Shown here piece after piece: positions 52,417 through 61,205 of a DNA stretch of 64,000 bases. The DNA is from Schleiferia thermophila (GTDB lineage: Bacteria > Bacteroidota > Bacteroidia > Flavobacteriales > Schleiferiaceae). The notes below the pieces were generated by a model that saw nothing but the letters and a program-made list of their open reading frames with translations, did not search any database and was not told the origin of the DNA. The stretch covers positions 248,001 through 312,000 of the forward strand of contig NZ_QPJS01000002.1 in assembly GCF_003337435.1 (NCBI RefSeq), read 5' to 3'. The translations under genes were made by a program, and so were the position numbers. Positions within the stretch are counted from its first letter, which is position 1; each line of letters opens with the position of its first letter.

Positions 52417-54305
52417 GCATCCACCCACCTGTCAAACCACATCTGAAACATGAGCAGTAGCCAAATCCTTTGAAAATCAGTGTTTTCCCCATATTTTAAA
52501 AAAGATTGAATGGCTTGGGAAATGGTTTTGTGATTAAAAAATCCTTGTTTTTTTATTTTCTCCTCAGAAAAAATCTCCTGTAACATCCAGCTAAGATCTT
52601 TTTGTAACCATCGATGGATCGGTATACCAAAACCCATTTTAGGTCTTTCCATTATTTCCCGGGGAACATATTGGTGGACTATATGCTTCAGAATCGCTTT
52701 CTGCATTCCACTTTTGTCAATTTTAAACTCATCCGGTAATTGAAAGGCAAATTCCACCAACCTGTAATCGAGCAGAGGCTCTCTGCCTTCGAGACTCACA
52801 GCCATCGTAGCTCTGTCGACTTTGGTGAGGATATCGTCGGGTAGGTATGTTGTTAAGTCTGTAAGAAGAATCTGTTTCAAAACCGAATCCAAACGGTCTG
52901 TCATTACATGAAATTCCTGTAAAGGCATTATGGTGGCAGGCTCCCTTAGCAGGGACTGTATCTGATAAGGAGAAAAAATACTCAACTGATTCAAAAACAA
53001 AAGAGGAACTTTTTCATACCTAAGATAATTAGCCAGTTTGGAGATCAGGTCATGCTTCATCACATCCTTTTGCCGGGGTATAGCTTTCAGGATGGAGAGT
53101 ACAGATGTTCTAATACCGGAAGGTATTTTGCTGAGTAGTCCGATTTGTTGTAATCCTTTCAGATGGCGCTGGTAACCGGCAAACAGCTCGTCACCTCCAT
53201 CGGCCGAAAGGCTTACAGTCACGTGACTTTTGGCTAGTCGGCTCACCAGCATCGTCGGAATAGCTGAGGAATCTCCAAAGGGCTCATCGTAGTAATATGC
53301 GAGCTCGGGTATAATGTCTAGTGCCTGTTCCTTAGTACATAGAAGCTCGTGATGCTCCGTTCCGATATGCTGGGCCACCCTTCTTGCAAAAGGGGCTTCA
53401 TTGTAATCTGCTTCATTAAATCCAATGGTGAAAGTCTTCAGCCTGTTGCTGCTCATTGACTGGAGGATGGCGGTCACACAGGTACTGTCATATCCTCCGC
53501 TGAGAAAAATACCTACAGGCACATCAGCGATCATTCTTAGGCTAAAGGCATCTCTCATAAGTTCTTCCAACTCGAGTGCAGCAGATTTCAGGCTTTCAAA
53601 TTGCCTTTGGCCAGGAGTGATCTCCCAGTAACGCTCCAATCTAATGTGTTTACTCATCAATTCATATTCGGCATAGTGTCCGGGAGAAAGTTTGCTGATG
53701 CCGTCAAATATCGAATTAGGCGAGGGTATATATCCTGTAGTAAAATATTGAAAAACAGCAGAATGACTAATCTTTTGATCAGTTTTTTCAAGAGCCAGTA
53801 GTGCCTTTAATTCAGATGCAAAGAGGATATTGCCGGAAGTTGAAAGCTTGTAATACAGTGGTTTTACGCCGATACGGTCTCTGATTAAATAGAGCTTGTG
53901 TTTGGAAAAGTCACAAAGAGCGATGGCAAACATGCCATTGAGCTTGTTGACAAATGAAATTCCAAATTCCTGATAGAGACAAAGAATAACTTCTGTATCC
54001 GAGTTTGATCTAAACGTGTAACCTCGTTCAATCAGTTCATTTCTCAACTGTCGGTAGTTGTAGACCTCTCCGTTGAATACAATTGCCACCCGGCGATCTG
54101 CCGAAAACATTGGCTGGTGACCTGCCTGAGTAAGGTCAATGATGGCAAGCCTCCTAAAACCCAACCAAACGGTATATTCAGAATTTACAATTCCTTCAAT
54201 GCCCTCATCGTCGGGACCTCTGTGGCGGAGCAGGTCAATCGATTTTTTAATCCAGTTGCTGTCATATCTGCCTGAAAAATCAACAAGACCCGAAAAACCG
54301 CACAT
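52407..54305 (-). CDS. asnB: Asparagine synthase (glutamine-hydrolysing)
   Basis: The 632-residue protein has the glutaminase domain with N-terminal Cys2 (MCGFSGL, which fixes the start), HRGPDDEG and SNSDTEVILCLYQE, and the synthetase domain with the ATP-binding loop LSGGYDST and the later YYDEPFGDSS. It makes asparagine from aspartate, glutamine and ATP. In this position, divergent from two methyltransferases and a glycosyltransferase, it may instead amidate a sugar or peptide substrate in a glycan pathway, as several AsnB-like enzymes do; the motifs do not decide. Confidence 0.9.
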   Translation of the reverse strand: MCGFSGLVDFSGRYDSNWIKKSIDLLRHRGPDDEGIEGIVNSEYTVWLGFRRLAIIDLTQAGHQPMFSADRRVAIVFNGEVYNYRQLRNELIERGYTFRSNSDTEVILCLYQEFGISFVNKLNGMFAIALCDFSKHKLYLIRDRIGVKPLYYKLSTSGNILFASELKALLALEKTDQKISHSAVFQYFTTGYIPSPNSIFDGISKLSPGHYAEYELMSKHIRLERYWEITPGQRQFESLKSAALELEELMRDAFSLRMIADVPVGIFLSGGYDSTCVTAILQSMSSNRLKTFTIGFNEADYNEAPFARRVAQHIGTEHHELLCTKEQALDIIPELAYYYDEPFGDSSAIPTMLVSRLAKSHVTVSLSADGGDELFAGYQRHLKGLQQIGLLSKIPSGIRTSVLSILKAIPRQKDVMKHDLISKLANYLRYEKVPLLFLNQLSIFSPYQIQSLLREPATIMPLQEFHVMTDRLDSVLKQILLTDLTTYLPDDILTKVDRATMAVSLEGREPLLDYRLVEFAFQLPDEFKIDKSGMQKAILKHIVHQYVPREIMERPKMGFGIPIHRWLQKDLSWMLQEIFSEEKIKKQGFFNHKTISQAIQSFLKYGENTDFQRIWLLLMFQMWFDRWVDAQS

Positions 54306-54310
54306 GAGCT

Positions 54311-54333
54311 TACATTTGTTGCAGCCAAAAGTA
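54311..54333. promoter_or_regulatory. Divergent overlapping promoters between asnB and the methyltransferase genes
   Basis: In a 44-base gap, plus-strand TACATTTG (54311-54318) faces the methyltransferase genes and minus-strand TACTTTTG (54333-54326) faces asnB. Each -7 region lies in the transcription start area of the other, so the two would interfere. Confidence 0.5.
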
Positions 54334-54349
54334 TCATTTCATTCGGTTG

Positions 54350-55300
54350 ATGTCGATAAATTTCTACGACAAAAAGTCGCATACTCATTTTAAAAAGAAT
54401 ACAGATAGATTGGTAGCAGAGAACACCAGAGAAGTGCCAATCATCAATTACATCCCTCGTTTTGTAAGCGCGGATGGATACTCATCGGCTTTTGGCTTAC
54501 AATGGAAAACTTTTAGCTGCCTTCAGTTAGACAGTTATACAGGGACAGAAATTTCAAAGAAGAGAATCTTGGAAGCCCTGAGCCACTCACTGGAATGGCT
54601 GCATGATAAAACAGTACTTGAAGCCGGAAGCGGAGGAGGCAGATTTACAGAATGGCTTAAAAAGTATTGTAAAGAGCTGTATACTTTTGATTTAAGTCGG
54701 GCCATTGAGGTCAATTATCAATGGAATAAAGCCGATAATGTGGTCTTCTTTCAGGCTGATATTCTCGATATACCATTGCCTGACAAGAGCTTTGATGTGG
54801 TGTTTTGCCTGGGAGTCATTCAGCACACACCTGATTCCAAAAAAGCAATTCAGGAATTGTGGAGAACTGTTAAACCTGGAGGAATTCTTGTGGCCGATCA
54901 CTATCACTTCAGATGGGCATATTACACAACCAGTATTCCTGTATATAGATTTTTTCTCAAAAGGATGAATCCAGAAAGATCTCTAAAAATTATAGAAAAA
55001 CTTGTAACTATATTTTTTCCTCTACATTGGAGATTGAGACATTCCAAAGTAGGTAGGTGGCTCTTGGGACACTTTTCACCTATACTTACCAATATTGATA
55101 CTTTTGAACAAAAAGGATATGCATTTAATAAGCAAACCAGTGTACTGGAAAGTTACGACGCTCTAACCGATTACTACAAAAGACTCATCAAAAAGTCTGA
55201 ACTTATCAAGATATTGAGTTCACTGCCTGACCTTGCTTCCTTTGACATCAAACGAGGAAGTAACGGATGGGTTTTTAAAGTTGTAAAAAGTCATGGATAA
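54350..55300 (+). CDS. Class I SAM-dependent methyltransferase
   Basis: The 316-residue protein has the AdoMet motifs: KTVLEAGSGGGRFTEWL (motif I), the acidic D in FDLSRA, ADILDIPLPDKSFDVVFCLGVIQHTPD and LWRTVKPGGILVADHYHF. The N-terminal 100 residues hold a substrate part with NYIPRFVSADGYSSAFG. ATG 54350 is used rather than the TTG just upstream. It overlaps the next methyltransferase gene by eight bases and starts a four-gene run (two methyltransferases, glycosyltransferase, tolC-like), likely for a surface glycan. Confidence 0.85.
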   Translation: MSINFYDKKSHTHFKKNTDRLVAENTREVPIINYIPRFVSADGYSSAFGLQWKTFSCLQLDSYTGTEISKKRILEALSHSLEWLHDKTVLEAGSGGGRFTEWLKKYCKELYTFDLSRAIEVNYQWNKADNVVFFQADILDIPLPDKSFDVVFCLGVIQHTPDSKKAIQELWRTVKPGGILVADHYHFRWAYYTTSIPVYRFFLKRMNPERSLKIIEKLVTIFFPLHWRLRHSKVGRWLLGHFSPILTNIDTFEQKGYAFNKQTSVLESYDALTDYYKRLIKKSELIKILSSLPDLASFDIKRGSNGWVFKVVKSHG

Positions 55301-56081
55301 AACCTCACCGGAATATTGGGATGAATTTTGGAAAACCAATCGCATTCCTAAGGAAATACAAATACAAAAATTTGACATAAATACATATCTTTACAGAGAA
55401 TTTGATGCATTTTTCAGAAAATTTATTGAGCCAAACAGCGATCTGAGTCTAATTGAACTTGGATGTGGCAACAGTGTGTGGCTTCCCTATTTCAAAAAGG
55501 AATTTTTGTTTAGAATATCAGGTCTGGACTATTCAAGGTTGGGCTGTGAACGTAGTCGGATGATTTTAGATTACTACAATGTAGAGGGAGCAATTTTTGA
55601 AGGAAATTTACTGACCCCACCCACCCATCTGATTTCTAATTTTGACATAGTAGTAAGTTTTGGTGTAATTGAGCATTTTCAAGATATTGTAGAAGTACTT
55701 AAAGCGCATGCGTTATTTCTTAAAAAAAACGGAAAGATTTTCGTGTCTGTACCAAACATGCATGGGTTCCCGGGCTGGTATCAAAAAATCATGAATAAAG
55801 AAGTGTTTGACGCTCATGTGCCGATAGATAAAGATAAGCTGATGGAAGCACTCAGCAAAGCTGGATTTAAAAATACAAAAGCAGAATATCTGCTTCCTGT
55901 CGCTGTATCTGCACAAATTGAAGGAAGTAAACCGGATAAATTTATTCAGGTAAAAAAAGCCCTCACACTCAATTTATCTAGGCTATCAAAAATATTTTGG
56001 GCTATGGAGATTTTTTCTGGTGTAAGACTTCCGCGAACTAAATTATTTAGCCCTGCATTAATTGCCTATGGAGAAAAATAA
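55293..56081 (+). CDS. Class I SAM-dependent methyltransferase (second)
   Basis: The 262-residue protein has LIELGCGNSVWLPYF as motif I, FRISGLDYSRLGCERSR with the acidic residue, VVSFGVIEHFQD, and FLKKNGKIFVSVPNMHGFPGWYQKI, the common pattern in sugar methyltransferases of glycan clusters. It overlaps both neighbours (8 bases before, 14 after). Which substrate it methylates is unknown. Confidence 0.85.
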   Translation: MDKTSPEYWDEFWKTNRIPKEIQIQKFDINTYLYREFDAFFRKFIEPNSDLSLIELGCGNSVWLPYFKKEFLFRISGLDYSRLGCERSRMILDYYNVEGAIFEGNLLTPPTHLISNFDIVVSFGVIEHFQDIVEVLKAHALFLKKNGKIFVSVPNMHGFPGWYQKIMNKEVFDAHVPIDKDKLMEALSKAGFKNTKAEYLLPVAVSAQIEGSKPDKFIQVKKALTLNLSRLSKIFWAMEIFSGVRLPRTKLFSPALIAYGEK

Positions 56082-57120
56082 ACTCATATACATTTATCCT
56101 AAGCAATCTCCATTTATCCAAAAAGATATTGACTTTCTCAGTACGCATTATCTTCTGAAGATAAATGTGTTTCATGTACAAAATAAAGCATTACTTCCCG
56201 TTCGATTGGTTCAGCAGCTGATTTTTCTAATTAAGGAAAGAAAAAATACTAAAATTGTTCTTTGTAGATTTGGGGGGTATCACAATTTGATTCCCTCTGT
56301 TTTATCAAATATATTTAAGTGGAAAATCGTACTAATTTTCGGGGGAGTCGAATGTCATTGTTTCCCTGAAATACAGTATGGTTTTTATTTGAATCCTCTG
56401 CTTAGAAAAATACTTGGATATGCTATTAAAAAGGCCAGTAAAATTCTCGTAGTTCATTGGTCTCTATATGAGGGTAAATATGAGTACTTCCCTACCAGAT
56501 GTAGACAGGGACTAAAGGAGTTGTATTCGCTATCCGATGAAAAAGTCACAGAGCTAAAAAATGGATATGAATCTACTATTTTTTTCAACCAGAAACTGGA
56601 TAGAAAACCGAATAGCTTCATAACGGCTGCTGGGGAGATAAATCGACAAACGTACTATCTTAAAGGTATAGATTTAATCTTAGAACTGGCGAAAAACCTA
56701 CCTGATATACAAATAACAATCGTAGGAAAATATCTGCTAAGTACGACACATCTGCCTGATAACATAACCATTCATCCCTGGTGTGAACAAAGAGAATTGT
56801 CTAATTTGTACAATCAACACCAGTTTTACTTGCAACTGTCGATCGCCGAAGGTTTTCCAAATGCATTATGTGAGGCCATGCTCTGTGGTTGTGTGCCAAT
56901 TGGTTCAGCCGTTTTTGGTATTCCGGAAATCATTGGCGATGCAGGTTTTTTGGTCAAAAGAAAAAGCTCAGATGAATTAGTTAAACTTATATTAAACTGT
57001 AAACAGACGGACCTTCCGGCTCTATCAATAAAGGCAGAAAAAAGAATTAGAAATACTTTTGATTTGCAAAAGCGAAATGAACAATTTTTAACCATCTTAA
57101 ACTCCCTGGGAGAGTCATGA
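56068..57120 (+). CDS. Glycosyltransferase family 4 protein
   Basis: The 350-residue protein has a GT-B fold: N-terminal Rossmann part (YIYPKQSPFIQKDIDFL ... LCRFGGYHNLIPSVLSN) and C-terminal nucleotide-sugar site with NGYESTIFF, ITIVGKYL and the EX7E motif in AEGFPNALCEAMLCGCVPIGSAVFGIPE. It should transfer a sugar from an activated donor in the cytoplasm. ATG 56068 is preferred to a TTG two codons earlier. The stop overlaps the TolC-like gene by four bases. Confidence 0.87.
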   Translation: MEKNKLIYIYPKQSPFIQKDIDFLSTHYLLKINVFHVQNKALLPVRLVQQLIFLIKERKNTKIVLCRFGGYHNLIPSVLSNIFKWKIVLIFGGVECHCFPEIQYGFYLNPLLRKILGYAIKKASKILVVHWSLYEGKYEYFPTRCRQGLKELYSLSDEKVTELKNGYESTIFFNQKLDRKPNSFITAAGEINRQTYYLKGIDLILELAKNLPDIQITIVGKYLLSTTHLPDNITIHPWCEQRELSNLYNQHQFYLQLSIAEGFPNALCEAMLCGCVPIGSAVFGIPEIIGDAGFLVKRKSSDELVKLILNCKQTDLPALSIKAEKRIRNTFDLQKRNEQFLTILNSLGES

Positions 57121-58541
57121 TAAAATTTGCGGTCTGGACTATCGCCTTTTTCCTTTGTCCCCATATGCTATTGGCGCAGCGTCCATTGGATTTTCAAGCA
57201 TGTCTGGAGCTGGCCAATTCGAGAAATCTGAATGTAAAACAAGCTGTTCTCAACAAACAAAGAGCTGAGTCGCAGTTGAACGTAGCCCGTTATGCATTTT
57301 CGCCTTCACTTAACGGACAATTTGGATACACATTCAACTTCGGCTTGAATATAGACCCGGTAAGAAACGTCATCGGACGGGAAACCAGACAAATAGGAAA
57401 CATTGGCTTAAATACACAATGGGTTCTCTTTGATGGCTGGCAAAACTTCAACAATCTGAAACGAACAGAACTGAATCTACAGGCGGAAACAGAAAACATT
57501 GAAAGCATAAAAAACGATTTGACGCTCAATGTGGCCCAGGCATACTTACAGGTGCTCGTAAATGAAGAGCTTAAACGTGTAGCCCAACAGCAACTGTCAC
57601 TTACTGACAAACAAGTCAAACGTACCGAAGAACTTGTAAAATCCGGCATACTACCCGATGTTAACCTGCAGGAAATCCAGGCCCAATACTACAGAGAACA
57701 GCAAAACCTCGTACTTGCTGAAAACAATCTGGACATAGCCCGGGTGCAACTGGCCAACCTGCTCATGCTGAACGATTTCGAAGATCTTCAAATAAAGCCA
57801 TTGCCAGCTGACATCCCTCTCAATGATTACTCAACCTACTCACCATCAGACATTTACAGAGAGGCCGCTGAAAACAACCCGACTCTTAAAACTGCTCAAC
57901 TGAGAGAAGCCGTAAGCGAATACGAAGTTAAACAAGCCATAGGAACAAGATTTCCACTGATAGCTCTGGTGGCAGGGATCTCAACAAACTATGCCAACTC
58001 TGTACCTAATATCAAAGGGAATGAAAATGTGACCATTCCCATTGGAATTACACAAGATGGGGTGCCTGTCTTTACCACCATTTCACAGCCGGTGATTGAT
58101 TCCGAAAGACCTATCAAACCCTTTAATGCGCAGGTAGTTGATAACATCAATGAGTTTCTCGGCATATCAATTCAGATTCCCCTTTGGTCGAGATATCAAA
58201 TTTCGAATACTGTAAACAATGCACGCATCAACCTTGAGTTGAGCAGACTTAACTACACTCAGGCTCAAATCAGCTTTTATCAGAACATTCAGCAGGCACA
58301 CGCACAGTTTCTGGCTTCTAAAGCCGGACTGGACGCGGCTACCAAAGCGGAGAGGGCCGCGAAAACAGCCTATGAAAATGCTGAACAGAGATTCAACAAC
58401 GGATTGCTTGATCAGGTACAGCTTGAAACGTTTAAAATAAACTTTTCAAACGCCCAAAGTCAGCGCATCAGAGCTCAGTATGAATACATCTTGCGTTCAA
58501 AAATTATAGAATTTCTTTTAACCAACAACATTACCCTCTGA
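57117..58541 (+). CDS. TolC-family outer-membrane efflux channel
   Basis: The 474-residue protein has a signal peptide (ending LLAQ) and two repeats of long helices and strands, as in TolC: DFQACLELANSRNLNVKQAVLNKQRAES and YTQAQISFYQNIQQAHAQFLASKAGLDAATKAE, with GLLDQVQLETFKINFSNAQ in the last helix. It forms the outer-membrane duct of a tripartite efflux or export pump. The adaptor gene follows after five bases. No inner-membrane pump gene is nearby. Confidence 0.9.
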   Translation: MIKFAVWTIAFFLCPHMLLAQRPLDFQACLELANSRNLNVKQAVLNKQRAESQLNVARYAFSPSLNGQFGYTFNFGLNIDPVRNVIGRETRQIGNIGLNTQWVLFDGWQNFNNLKRTELNLQAETENIESIKNDLTLNVAQAYLQVLVNEELKRVAQQQLSLTDKQVKRTEELVKSGILPDVNLQEIQAQYYREQQNLVLAENNLDIARVQLANLLMLNDFEDLQIKPLPADIPLNDYSTYSPSDIYREAAENNPTLKTAQLREAVSEYEVKQAIGTRFPLIALVAGISTNYANSVPNIKGNENVTIPIGITQDGVPVFTTISQPVIDSERPIKPFNAQVVDNINEFLGISIQIPLWSRYQISNTVNNARINLELSRLNYTQAQISFYQNIQQAHAQFLASKAGLDAATKAERAAKTAYENAEQRFNNGLLDQVQLETFKINFSNAQSQRIRAQYEYILRSKIIEFLLTNNITL

Positions 58542-58546
58542 AATCC

Positions 58547-59806
58547 ATGAAGAAAAAGACCGTTGTTATTCTGGTGGCTGCAGCAGGCATCATCGCATTG
58601 GTTGCTTTGCGAAAAATGGGATTGCTTGGCAGCGTAGAGCAGACGTTTGAAGTAGAAACAGCAGTGGTGGACAGAGGTGATATTGTAGAGACGGTAACAG
58701 CATCAGGCAAAGTACAGCCGGTAACTATGGTTAAAATCAGTCCTGAAGTTCCTGGGGAGGTCATAGAAGTGCTGGTGAAAGAAGGTCAACAGGTAGAAAA
58801 AGGACAATTGTTGTTGAAAATAAACCCAGATATCTACCTGGCAGCAGTAAAAAGAGCCGAAGCCGCCCTGAACTCTGCCAAAGCCAACTTGCTGACCTCA
58901 AAGGCCACCTTAGCCGAAGCAGAGAAAAATTACAAACGAAATCTTCCACTAAAAACTTCAGGGGTCATATCTGCAGGAGAATTTGACGTGATAGAAAGGG
59001 CCTTTCAGGTTGCCAAATATCAAGCTGAAGCCGCTGAATATCAACTAAAAAGCGCCGAAGCTACGTATATAGAGGCAAATGACAACCTCAGACGCACCAC
59101 CATATATGCTCCCATCAGTGGATTGGTCAGCAAGCTAAGTGTAGAAGTAGGCGAAAGGGTAGTGGGCACTGCCCAAATGGCTGGCACAGAAGTAATGAGA
59201 ATTGTTGATTTATCTGAGCTTGAGGTAGTGACCGAAGTAAATGAAAACGACATCAACAAAGTAAAAATAGGGGACTCGACGTTGATAGAGGTAGATGCCG
59301 TATCAGACAAGCCATTTTGGGGCCAGGTTACGAGAGTTGCCTATTCATCGACTACTGCCATCACAGGACAACAAATATCGGCCGATCAGATTACCAATTT
59401 TGAAGTCAGAATCCGGATAAGCCCTGAATCCTATGCCGAACTACAGAAAATAGTAAAACACCCCTTCAAGCCAGGGATGAGCGCTTCCGTTGAAATATTC
59501 TGCGAAAAAGTAGAAAATGCCATTAGGGTTCCTGTAAGGGCTGTCACAGTGAGGTCAGACTCAGCCACTGCCAAAACAAAGGTCTCCTCTGGTTCTGAAG
59601 ATGAATTATTTGAATGTGTGTTTCTGGCAAATGGCAACAGAGCCGTAATCCGAAAAGTCAGCATCGGAATTCAAGACGAAAATTTTTTCGAAGTAAAAGA
59701 CGGTCTGAAAGAAGGCGATCTCGTCATCTCAGGTCCATTTGAAATAGTTAACCAAAGGTTGAAAAACAATTCGGCCATTAAAATAAAATCAAACAAAAAG
59801 AAATAA
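58547..59806 (+). CDS. Periplasmic adaptor (membrane fusion) protein of a tripartite pump
   Basis: A 419-residue HlyD/MacA-type adaptor: N-terminal membrane anchor (VVILVAAAGIIALVALRKMG), lipoyl halves (GKVQPVTMVKISPEVPGEVIEVLVKEGQQVEKGQLLLKI), a coiled-coil hairpin (about residues 110-180), the second lipoyl half (TTIYAPISGLVSKLSVEVGERV) and beta-barrel plus membrane-proximal domains. It links the TolC-like channel to an inner-membrane ABC or RND pump, absent here. The stop overlaps the tsaB ATG by one base (TAATG). Confidence 0.9.
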   Translation: MKKKTVVILVAAAGIIALVALRKMGLLGSVEQTFEVETAVVDRGDIVETVTASGKVQPVTMVKISPEVPGEVIEVLVKEGQQVEKGQLLLKINPDIYLAAVKRAEAALNSAKANLLTSKATLAEAEKNYKRNLPLKTSGVISAGEFDVIERAFQVAKYQAEAAEYQLKSAEATYIEANDNLRRTTIYAPISGLVSKLSVEVGERVVGTAQMAGTEVMRIVDLSELEVVTEVNENDINKVKIGDSTLIEVDAVSDKPFWGQVTRVAYSSTTAITGQQISADQITNFEVRIRISPESYAELQKIVKHPFKPGMSASVEIFCEKVENAIRVPVRAVTVRSDSATAKTKVSSGSEDELFECVFLANGNRAVIRKVSIGIQDENFFEVKDGLKEGDLVISGPFEIVNQRLKNNSAIKIKSNKKK

Positions 59807-60459
59807 TGGCGTTACTCGCAATCGATACTTCCACATCGCTTTGCAGCATTGCCCTTAAAACAAATCGCGGAATCCAATGCATTGAAAGTGTATTAACCAA
59901 CCATACACACTCAGACAAGATTTTTGAATTTACAGAGCAACTGCTGGAGGAAAATTCATTGAAATTCTCTGATATAAAAGGTATTGTCACTGGCCTCGGA
60001 CCTGGTTCATACACAGGACTCAGGGTCAGTGCTTCTGCTGTGAAAGGCTGGGCTTTTGGGCTTGATATACCTGTGTATGGAGTTAGCAGCCTTGAATTAA
60101 TTTATAAAGCTATAGAGAGTAAAAACTTTCTGACCGAGGATGAGTTGGTAATTGTAGCCATCGATGCAAGAAGAATGGAAGTCTATGCCTCTGCTTTTGA
60201 AAAATGTATGAACCCGGTGTTCACAAACCTTGCGGTTAAAGTTTCAGCGGAAACATGGAAAGATCTGTCTATAAAGTATAAAAAAATCATTGTTGCTGGG
60301 GTGGGAGTTTCTAAACTTCGAAATGTATTGATGTGGCCAAATCTTCAACTAGTCGATGGCGTCTATCCCTCGGCAAAATATGCTTTTGATCTAATAGCCG
60401 ACCCCTTACACCTGGCCTGCTTTGAGCCAATTTATGTGAAACAATTTGGAGAATTGTAG
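59806..60459 (+). CDS. tsaB: tRNA threonylcarbamoyladenosine synthesis protein TsaB
   Basis: The 217-residue protein has the TsaB pattern: LLAIDTSTSLCSIAL at the start, NHTHSDKIFEF, and the VTGLGPGSYTGLRVSASAVKGWAFG segment, the ASKHA-like core that dimerises with TsaD. It works with TsaD and TsaE to put threonylcarbamoyl on A37 of tRNAs. Its C-terminal half is variable, as in the family. It overlaps the adaptor gene by one base and is followed by pepE after 47 bases. Confidence 0.92.
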   Translation: MALLAIDTSTSLCSIALKTNRGIQCIESVLTNHTHSDKIFEFTEQLLEENSLKFSDIKGIVTGLGPGSYTGLRVSASAVKGWAFGLDIPVYGVSSLELIYKAIESKNFLTEDELVIVAIDARRMEVYASAFEKCMNPVFTNLAVKVSAETWKDLSIKYKKIIVAGVGVSKLRNVLMWPNLQLVDGVYPSAKYAFDLIADPLHLACFEPIYVKQFGEL

Positions 60460-60506
60460 ATATATTGCTCATTAAAAAAGTACCTGTATCATCAATATTA
60501 CCTCTC

Positions 60507-61205
60507 ATGAAACTGTTGTTAGCAAGTACATCAAAGCTCTTTGGTCAGAAATATTTAGAATATTTAAGAGAGGAAATAGAGGTCTTTTTCAATCACACAG
60601 ACCAGATTGTATTTGTGCCATATGCCAGGCCCGGAGCCATCAGCTGGGACGATTACACGGCCATAGCCAGAGAAGGGTTTTTACCATTCCGAATCAAGGT
60701 AAAAGGAATTCACGAGCTGGATCATCCTTTTCGACAGTTGAGTGATTTTGGAGGAATTTTTACAGGTGGTGGCAACACATTTCTTTTACTTAAAACGCTT
60801 TATGAAACTGAACACTTTACATTACTGCGTGAAAAAGTAATCAACGGAGCTCCATATATGGGCAGCAGCGCCGGCTCGAATGTCGCTGGTTTAAGTATTG
60901 GCACTACCAACGACATGCCTATCGTGTATCCGCCTGATTTTGCAGCTTTTGGTTTTGTGCCTTTTAACATCAATCCACACTACGTGGATCCTGATCCCAC
61001 CAGCAGGCACATGGGTGAAACGCGTGAGCAGAGAATTCTTGAATTTCACCATTTTAATCCCCAGCCCGTGATAGGTCTGAGAGAAGGTAGTTGGATCCAA
61101 GTGAGTGACAAGCTGTTTGAGTTAAAAGGTCCTTACACAGCACGCTTATTCCGAAGGGACAGCATCCCCATAGAGCTTGAGCCTGGCAGATTTGACCTGA
61201 ACTAG
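60507..61205 (+). CDS. pepE: Dipeptidase E (peptidase S51)
   Basis: From ATG 60507 the product is 232 residues, the usual PepE length. The nucleophile is Ser121 in MGSSAGSN, with the FTGGGNTFLLL loop and GLREGSWIQV downstream. PepE hydrolyses dipeptides with N-terminal aspartate in the cytoplasm. It belongs to the same fold family as the cyanophycinase-like enzyme at 19.4 kb. A start 14 codons upstream (60465) would add residues outside the family and is rejected. The last 60 bases overlap the convergent ccoI gene. Confidence 0.9.
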   Translation: MKLLLASTSKLFGQKYLEYLREEIEVFFNHTDQIVFVPYARPGAISWDDYTAIAREGFLPFRIKVKGIHELDHPFRQLSDFGGIFTGGGNTFLLLKTLYETEHFTLLREKVINGAPYMGSSAGSNVAGLSIGTTNDMPIVYPPDFAAFGFVPFNINPHYVDPDPTSRHMGETREQRILEFHHFNPQPVIGLREGSWIQVSDKLFELKGPYTARLFRRDSIPIELEPGRFDLN

